From an uncultured Brevundimonas sp. (GTDB lineage: Bacteria > Pseudomonadota > Alphaproteobacteria > Caulobacterales > Caulobacteraceae): a stretch of DNA of 10,265 bases. A program made the translations under genes and the position numbers. Positions within the stretch are counted from its first letter, which is position 1; each line of letters opens with the position of its first letter. Location: positions 1 through 10,265 of the forward strand of contig NZ_CALTWS010000089.1 in NCBI RefSeq assembly GCF_943913055.1, given 5' to 3'. Below, one piece after another: positions 5,692 to 10,265 of the stretch. The notes beneath the pieces were generated by a model. That model was not told the DNA's origin, made no database searches, and was given only the letters and a program-made list of their open reading frames with translations.

Positions 5692-5706
5692 ATAAGGTAC
5701 CCTTAT
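5692..5706. promoter_or_regulatory. T-N11-A LysR-box-like dyad over the lysR start codon
   Basis: ATAAGG-TAC-CCTTAT is a perfect 6-bp inverted repeat with a 3-bp spacer. It contains T-N11-A (T at 5693, A at 5705), the recognition pattern of LysR-type regulators, with full dyad symmetry. It covers both the AAGG Shine-Dalgarno (5694-5697) and the ATG (5705-5707) of the LysR-type gene itself. Binding here would suit negative autoregulation; an RNA hairpin of the same bases could also mask the start. Function is inferred from position and symmetry. Confidence 0.45.
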
Positions 5707-6607
5707 GGCCGATCCGCTCGCTGGAATTCCTCTCGCTTCCATCCGCGTCTTCGAGGCGGCGGCCCGTCTGCGCAGCTTCACCCGCGCGGCTGAGGAGTTG
5801 GGCATGACCCAGGCGGCGGTCAGTTGGCAGATCAAGGCGCTGGAGACCAGGCTGGGCCAGAGCCTGTTTCGCCGCCTGCCTCGAGAGGTTGCGCCGACAG
5901 AGTCGGGCGAACGACTGTCGCGGGCCGCTACTGAAGCGATGATCCTGCTGCGCCGGGCCGTGACCGACCTGACGGAGGCGGACGAGGGCATATTGTCCAT
6001 CACCACCCTGGCCACCTTGGCGACGCAGTGGCTGGCCCCGCGGCTGGGCGCTTTTCAGGTAGCCAATCCGGGGCTGGCGGTGCGGCTGGATACCGCTCCG
6101 CACCTGGTTGATCTGACGCGCGAAGGGTTCGACGTGGCCCTGCGCACCGGCTCGGGCGACTGGCCGGGGCTGGAGAGCGTGCGGCTGCTGCCCGCCACCT
6201 TCACGCCGGTGTGCAGCCCGGCGATGGCCCAGCGGCTGCACCTGAAAGCGCCGGTTGACCTGCTGGCGGCTCCGCGCATCGGGCTGGAAAGCGAATGGGC
6301 CGCCTGGTTCGCTGCCGTGGGTGTCGAGGCCCCAGCGCGGGCCGCCCTGACCCTGACGGCCGATCATCAGGCGCTGGAGGTGGCGGCGGCCATGGGCGGC
6401 CAGGGCGTGGCCCTGGCCTCGCCCATCCTGTTCCGGCGCGAGATCGCGGCGGGCCTGCTGGTTCGACCGTTCCAGCAAACCGTGCCGCTGACCGCTGGCT
6501 ACTGGCTGTGCTGGCCGACTGAGCGACGACTGGCCCGCAAGATCGTGCGCTTCCGCGACTGGCTGGTCGCGGAAGCGCAGGCCGAGGTGGCTTCACACGA
6601 CAACTAG
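5705..6607 (+). CDS. LysR-type transcriptional regulator, GcvA-like
   Basis: A 300-aa DNA-binding regulator, normal length for the LysR family. Residues 10-68 form the winged helix-turn-helix, with the recognition region SFTRAAEELGMTQAAVSWQI (24-43) and the family-typical LFRRLPREVAPTESGERL after it. Residues of about 93-297 are the periplasmic-binding-protein-like effector domain. FTRAAEELGMTQAAVS and the C-terminal segment GYWLCWP followed by FRDWLVAEA are characteristic of the GcvA-like subgroup, which often controls amino-acid or beta-lactamase-related genes. Ligand and targets cannot be told from sequence. The ATG at 5705 has AAGG 7 nt upstream and lies inside a T-N11-A dyad. LysR regulators usually control a divergent neighbour; here that neighbour is the 40-codon ORF. 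The gene converges on the DUF885 gene and overlaps it by four bases at a shared CTAG. Confidence 0.93.
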   Translation: MADPLAGIPLASIRVFEAAARLRSFTRAAEELGMTQAAVSWQIKALETRLGQSLFRRLPREVAPTESGERLSRAATEAMILLRRAVTDLTEADEGILSITTLATLATQWLAPRLGAFQVANPGLAVRLDTAPHLVDLTREGFDVALRTGSGDWPGLESVRLLPATFTPVCSPAMAQRLHLKAPVDLLAAPRIGLESEWAAWFAAVGVEAPARAALTLTADHQALEVAAAMGGQGVALASPILFRREIAAGLLVRPFQQTVPLTAGYWLCWPTERRLARKIVRFRDWLVAEAQAEVASHDN

Positions 6608-8445
6608 GCCCGCTGCGTCGCGGTCCACTGCTCGACGACATCGGCCAGCACTTCCAGCGGCATGCCGCCGGAGGCCAAGGCGGTGTCGTGGAAGCCCTTG
6701 ATGTCGAACCGGTCGCCCAGAGCCGCCCGCGCCTGATCGCGCAGTCGCAGCCATTCGGTGTGACCGATCTTGTAGCTGGAGGCCTGGCCCGGCCAGACGC
6801 AGTAGCGTTCGACCTCTGTCGTCACGCTCGATTCCTGATCGCCCAGGGTATCGACCATGTAGCGAATGGCCTGTTCGCGGCTCCAGCGCTTGTGATGAAG
6901 GCCGGAATCGACGACCAGCCGGGTGGCGCGGAACAGCAGGGACTGCAGATAGCCCAGCTGCCCCCAGGGATCGCCCTCATAGACGCCCATCTCGTCGGCC
7001 AGTTGTTCGGCATAGAGGGCCCAGCCTTCCGAATAGGCCGAAAAGCCGAGTATGCGCCGGATCATGGGGATCCCCTGCGCCTCGGTCTGGATGGCGATCT
7101 GGAAATGGTGACCGGGAATGGCCTCGTGATAGGTCAGGGTCGGCAGGGTCCATTTGGGCCATTCGGCCGTGTCGCGCAGGTTGATGTAATAGGCCCCCGG
7201 TCGCGTCCCATCCAGCGACGGCCCCTGATAATAGCCGCCGGGCGCACCGGCCTCGATGGCGGGCGGGACGCGGCGGATATCGACCGTGGATTTGGGCAGG
7301 GTGCCGAACATTTCAGGCAGACGGGCCTGCATGGCCGCGGTCTGGGTATTCAGATCGGCCAGCAGCTCGGCCTTGCCCGCATCGGTATTGGGATAGACGA
7401 ACTGCGGCTCCTTGCCGAGGGCGGACAGTCGCTCGCCGACCGTCCCTTCGCTGCGGCCGTTGGCCTTCAGGATGGCATCCGCGCGGGCCGTGATCTCGGC
7501 CACCTGGGCCAGGCCCAGTTCGTGAACTTCATCGCCAGACAGGGACGTCGTCGTATAGTTGCGGATGCCGAAGGCGTAGTAGCCGTCGGCCTTGGGCAGC
7601 CGCCAGACGCCCGCATCATGCGTGGCCGTAGGGCGCTGGGCTTCCAGCAGGGCGATCTGGCGATCCGTCGCGGGATAGATGCGGTCGGTGACGATGGCCG
7701 TGGCGCGGGCCGCCCAGTCGCCGGCCAGCCCCTTCTCGCCCGTGCGCCGCACCAGCGAGCCGACCAGACCGTTCTCTGCCGGGGCCGGTTCCTTGAACGA
7801 CCGCAGTTGCGCCACTGTGCGATCCAGCACGAAGTCCGGCGGCACAACGCCCTTCGCAAAGTCGGCGGTCACCAGCGCCGTCTCCTGATCCATCAGGTCG
7901 GCCATGCCCTCCAGACGCGACAGATAGGCCTCGGCATCCTCGACCGTTTCGATGGTGTGCATGGTGTCGAGGAAGTCGGGGATGTCACGGTAGGCCCCGC
8001 CTAGCTGATGCAGCCAATAGGGATTGGCCCCCGCCCGATTGCCGAAATCATAGCGATCGTAGCCGATGAGCTGGGTAGCCCCGGCATACAGCAGGGTCGC
8101 CAGGTTGACGGCGTCCATGCCGGTCAGCTTGGAAGCGTCGATCGCCTCCAGATCGGCCTGGGCCTTGCGCGCCATAGCTTCGTTGCGCGCCAAGGTCTCA
8201 GGGCTGAGGCTGTCGAGCTGGCGCTTGGCCGACGCGTTCTCGCCCTTGTCCAGACCCAGATAGGTGGCCAGAAAAGGCGATGCGGCTAGGCTCTCGGCGA
8301 AGATGCGGTCCAGCAGGGCATTCAGCTTGGCGGCCTCGGCCGGATCGGAAGCGGACGGCATGCGCGGCGCGGCGGTCGCGACCCCCGATGCGGCCAGCGC
8401 GGCCCCGGCGGCGGCGAAGGCAAGAAGGTGGCGGCGGTGCAGCAT
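6604..8445 (-). CDS. DUF885 family exported zinc-peptidase-like protein
   Basis: A 613-aa protein of the DUF885 family, which is related to zinc metallopeptidases. The key motif HEAIPGHH (440-447, at 7105-7128) provides the expected metal-binding histidines and catalytic glutamate, and SEGWALYAEQ follows with E473 as the probable third ligand. Both match active members of the family, so I expect a functional hydrolase, substrate unknown. The N-terminus carries a twin-arginine-type signal (HRRHLLAF, then an Ala-rich hydrophobic core) with probable cleavage after ATA or ATAA near residues 25-26, so it should act in the periplasm. There is no lipobox cysteine. ATG start with GGGAG 6-7 nt upstream. 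It lies 90 bp downstream of the exported serine hydrolase on the same strand, and its TAG stop overlaps the convergent LysR stop. Confidence 0.93.
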   Translation of the reverse strand: MLHRRHLLAFAAAGAALAASGVATAAPRMPSASDPAEAAKLNALLDRIFAESLAASPFLATYLGLDKGENASAKRQLDSLSPETLARNEAMARKAQADLEAIDASKLTGMDAVNLATLLYAGATQLIGYDRYDFGNRAGANPYWLHQLGGAYRDIPDFLDTMHTIETVEDAEAYLSRLEGMADLMDQETALVTADFAKGVVPPDFVLDRTVAQLRSFKEPAPAENGLVGSLVRRTGEKGLAGDWAARATAIVTDRIYPATDRQIALLEAQRPTATHDAGVWRLPKADGYYAFGIRNYTTTSLSGDEVHELGLAQVAEITARADAILKANGRSEGTVGERLSALGKEPQFVYPNTDAGKAELLADLNTQTAAMQARLPEMFGTLPKSTVDIRRVPPAIEAGAPGGYYQGPSLDGTRPGAYYINLRDTAEWPKWTLPTLTYHEAIPGHHFQIAIQTEAQGIPMIRRILGFSAYSEGWALYAEQLADEMGVYEGDPWGQLGYLQSLLFRATRLVVDSGLHHKRWSREQAIRYMVDTLGDQESSVTTEVERYCVWPGQASSYKIGHTEWLRLRDQARAALGDRFDIKGFHDTALASGGMPLEVLADVVEQWTATQRA

Positions 8446-8475
8446 GTCGATCTCCCGAAAATCCCGTGAGGGTAG

Positions 8476-8486
8476 GAACGACGTTC
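8476..8486. promoter_or_regulatory. Short inverted repeat upstream of the DUF885 gene
   Basis: GAACG-A-CGTTC, a perfect 5-bp dyad 31-41 bp upstream of the DUF885 start in the 90-bp gap between the two exported hydrolases. It is short enough to be chance. No clear promoter or terminator is visible in the rest of the gap. Confidence 0.2.
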
Positions 8487-8535
8487 AGAGCGATCTGGCA
8501 AGCCATTGCTGAGCGGATGGCGTCTGTGTCTGGCG

Positions 8536-9564
8536 TCAAACCAGAAGCAGGCTCAGGAAGTCGGCGTCCGACCAAGGCAGCCCCTGCCCTCTCGTCTGGC
8601 GCAGGATGCCGTCGGCCTGGCGCACGATCAGCAGGTCACGCTCCGGCACCAGATAGAGCCTCTGGTTTCCCGCGCCCGCCGCCATGCGAACATCGGGCAG
8701 ACGGGCCAGCTTGTCCGGCGCGGCATCGATGCGGGACGTCGGGGCCGGCGGGATCAGACCGGGACGCAGCAGCCACCAGCTCATCCCATAGCCGGGATTG
8801 GCCGCCGAAGACTGAAAGTTGGCCGCAAGGGCCGTGGCATCCAGCGTCGCTTGGCCATCGACGACCCCGCCATCCAGGACGAACCGCCCGAACCGTGCCC
8901 AGTCGCGCGCCGTGAGTTGCGCACCCGAGGGCAGGGTCGGCTGGCCGTCCCGGCGCCGCCAGCTGCCGATGCTGACGCCTGCAGGCTCCAGAATACGCGA
9001 CTGCATCCAGGCCAACACATCCTCACCCTGACCGGCGGCGACCAGTTTCCGGCGCACGATCTCGCCGAAGATCTGAAACGGTGCGGGCCCATAGCGGAAC
9101 GTCCCCGCGGGCCCGGCAAAGGGCGCGGCCACCGAGCCGGCATAGGTGTCGGGACGACCGATGGCTCCGCCGCCGGCACCGGACTCCAGCGACAGCAGGC
9201 TGCGGGGGGTGGCCGTGCGTTTCAGGGGGTCGGCCCGCCATTCCGTCAGGGTGTCGGCGCAGGCTTCGTCGAGCGTCAGAAGGCCGTCCTGCACCAGAGC
9301 GGCCGCCATGATGCCGTTGAAGCTCTTGGTGCCGCTGGCCAGTTCATAGAACCGTTCCGGGCCGCCGCGCGGATAATCCTCGAACAGGGTTTGACGGCCC
9401 TGCATGACCAGCAGCGAGACACCGCTGCGTTCGGCGGAATAGCTAGCGGCCGCGGCGAAATCAGCGACGGCCTTGGCTGGCTGGCCCACGGCCGGAAACG
9501 GAGTGGCCGACAGTCCGGCTGTGGCCAGGCCTGCGGTCAGGAGAGTTCGACGATCCAGACGCAT
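8536..9564 (-). CDS. Exported serine hydrolase, beta-lactamase/esterase fold (Pfam Beta-lactamase family)
   Basis: A 342-aa member of the class C beta-lactamase-like serine hydrolases, which includes esterases, D-amino-acid peptidases and penicillin-binding-protein relatives. The nucleophile motif is S77-G-T-K80 in ELASGTKSFNG. The second catalytic tyrosine is probably Y158 in FRYGPAPFQ, which has Gly-Pro where beta-lactamases have YxN. The usual KTG/HTG box is replaced by AAGAGNQRLYLVPERDLLIV (295-314), as in many esterase-like relatives, so beta-lactam hydrolysis is not implied. An N-terminal twin-arginine-type signal (DRRTLLTAGLATAGL) ends near residues 25-30, placing it in the periplasm. 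The ATG at 9562-9564 has AAGGA 7 nt upstream. The frame is open a further 68 codons into cckA, but that extension overlaps coding sequence and precedes the signal peptide. It is 58 bp downstream of cckA and possibly co-transcribed. Confidence 0.92.
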   Translation of the reverse strand: MRLDRRTLLTAGLATAGLSATPFPAVGQPAKAVADFAAAASYSAERSGVSLLVMQGRQTLFEDYPRGGPERFYELASGTKSFNGIMAAALVQDGLLTLDEACADTLTEWRADPLKRTATPRSLLSLESGAGGGAIGRPDTYAGSVAAPFAGPAGTFRYGPAPFQIFGEIVRRKLVAAGQGEDVLAWMQSRILEPAGVSIGSWRRRDGQPTLPSGAQLTARDWARFGRFVLDGGVVDGQATLDATALAANFQSSAANPGYGMSWWLLRPGLIPPAPTSRIDAAPDKLARLPDVRMAAGAGNQRLYLVPERDLLIVRQADGILRQTRGQGLPWSDADFLSLLLV

Positions 9565-9622
9565 GGGATGATCCTTCGACACGGCGACCTCAATCCAACG
9601 CGCCAACGGCCAAGCTCCGTCG

Positions 9623-10265
9623 CTAGTCCCCGCGCAGCTCGTGCTTGACCCGTTCGGCCAGAGTCTTGATGTCCAGCGGCTTGGGCAGGAAGGAGACGCC
9701 GGTTTCGTCCTGAAGCAGGTCGGAGAAGTCGCTCTCGGCGTAGCCGGAAATGAACATGACCGGCGCATCGCCCAGATAGGGCCGGGCCTTCTTGAGCAGG
9801 CTGGGGCCGTCCAGGCCGGGCATGATGACGTCGGAGATCATCATATCGATGGTGCCCGCGTGCTCCTCGGCCAGCAGCAGAGCCTCCTCGCCGTCCGAGG
9901 CTTCGATCACCTCATAGCCGCGCTGGCGCAGCAGCTTGGCTGCGATCAGGCGCACCGCCGCCTCGTCCTCGACGAACAGGATGCGGCCTGTGCCGGAGAC
10001 GTCGCGCGGAGCCTTGCCCTTGACCTCGACCGGCGCGATCAGGGCCAGCTCGGCCTCCGCCGCCTCGGGCAGGAAGATGCGGAAGGCGGCACCCGCTCCA
10101 TCCAGATTGGTCACGGCGATATGGCCACCCGCCTGCTCGACGATGCCGTAGACGGTGGCCAGACCCATGCCGGTGCCCTCGTTGACGGCCTTGGTCGTGA
10201 AGAAGGGCTCGAAGATCTTGTCCAGCAGCTCCGGCGGGACGCCGGGACCGGTGTCCGACACTTCG
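9623..10265 (-). CDS. cckA: Cell-cycle hybrid histidine kinase CckA, C-terminal part (5' end beyond the window)
   Basis: CckA is the inner-membrane hybrid kinase/phosphatase of the alphaproteobacterial CckA-ChpT-CtrA phosphorelay, which controls replication and division. About 213 residues are present; Caulobacter CckA is about 690 aa, so the membrane, PAS and dimerisation parts lie outside. Visible are the end of the ATPase domain, with the G1 box DTGPGVPPE, the F box KIFEPFFTTK and the G2 box GTGMGLATVYGIV, then a linker and a full receiver domain. The receiver has acidic residues VEDE, the phospho-acceptor Asp in ISDVIMPGLDG (codon 9830-9832), the switch Ser in FISGYAES, and Lys in FLPKPLDIKTLAERVK. 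The receiver ending is very close to what I recall of Caulobacter CckA, which supports the name over a generic hybrid kinase. The codon at 10259-10261 is GTG, an internal valine and not a start. It ends in TAG, 58 bp before the serine hydrolase. Confidence 0.88.
   Translation of the reverse strand, partial: EVSDTGPGVPPELLDKIFEPFFTTKAVNEGTGMGLATVYGIVEQAGGHIAVTNLDGAGAAFRIFLPEAAEAELALIAPVEVKGKAPRDVSGTGRILFVEDEAAVRLIAAKLLRQRGYEVIEASDGEEALLLAEEHAGTIDMMISDVIMPGLDGPSLLKKARPYLGDAPVMFISGYAESDFSDLLQDETGVSFLPKPLDIKTLAERVKHELRGD

Noticed and set aside
5607..5693. Upstream extension of the 40-codon ORF to 69 codons
   Set aside because: Translation would run through the perfect AAGGAGG, and the extra residues are Ser/Cys/Arg-rich without character.
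6688..8004. 438-codon + strand ORF opposite the DUF885 gene
   Set aside because: Same antisense-shadow effect; low-complexity Gly/Arg/Gln translation, while the minus strand carries an intact signal peptide and HEAIPGHH motif.
8506..9648. 380-codon + strand ORF opposite the serine hydrolase
   Set aside because: Antisense shadow; the translation is Arg/Gln/Gly-rich without any motif.
9565..9768. 68-codon N-terminal extension of the serine hydrolase
   Set aside because: It overlaps the end of cckA and would put Arg/Ser/Pro-rich residues before a proper Tat signal. The ATG at 9564 has a good ribosome-binding site.
1..10265. Mobile element, CRISPR, toxin-antitoxin or defence system
   Set aside because: I saw no transposase, integrase, spacer-repeat pattern, terminal repeats or effector-immunity pair. 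Gene content is core metabolism, translation, signalling and exported hydrolases.

Overview
The window reads as ordinary chromosome of a GC-rich alphaproteobacterium, most likely a member of Caulobacterales such as Brevundimonas. Three things point there. The fragment at the right end matches CckA, the hybrid kinase of the alphaproteobacterial cell-cycle phosphorelay. The isocitrate dehydrogenase is the dimeric eukaryote-like NADP type common in alphaproteobacteria. The alaS, DUF2939 pair and icd grouping also has a Caulobacter/Brevundimonas character. The genus is inferred from protein character and codon use, not from a search.

Left part (1-4727): the alaS gene enters from outside the window on the + strand and ends 6 bp from a convergent minus-strand block. 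That block, read right to left, is icd (NADP isocitrate dehydrogenase, TCA cycle), a perfect 12-bp terminator hairpin, and two tandem paralogous membrane-anchored DUF2939 proteins. Between icd and its terminator is a hairpin-rich stretch that looks like a dispersed intergenic repeat.

Middle (4728-5704): a short region of small genes. It holds a 63-codon + strand ORF, a 70-aa DUF2945/Tudor-like protein, two GC-rich hairpins and a 40-codon minus-strand ORF with a perfect Shine-Dalgarno sequence. That ORF is divergent from a LysR-type regulator. The 98-bp divergent promoter region carries a direct repeat and a perfect T-N11-A dyad that overlaps the regulator's own start codon.

Right part (5705-10265): the LysR regulator (GcvA-like) converges on a minus-strand row and shares a CTAG double stop with its last gene. 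The row, in transcription order, is cckA (3' part only), a Tat-exported serine hydrolase of the beta-lactamase fold, and a Tat-exported DUF885 zinc-peptidase-like protein. The 58- and 90-bp gaps would allow co-transcription, but this is not shown.

I see no mobile element, CRISPR array, tRNA, rRNA or defence island, and no convincing new multi-gene system. No gap between genes exceeds 200 bp. The observations most worth a second look are the 40-aa small ORF, the T-N11-A site over the lysR start codon and the DUF2939 tandem pair.
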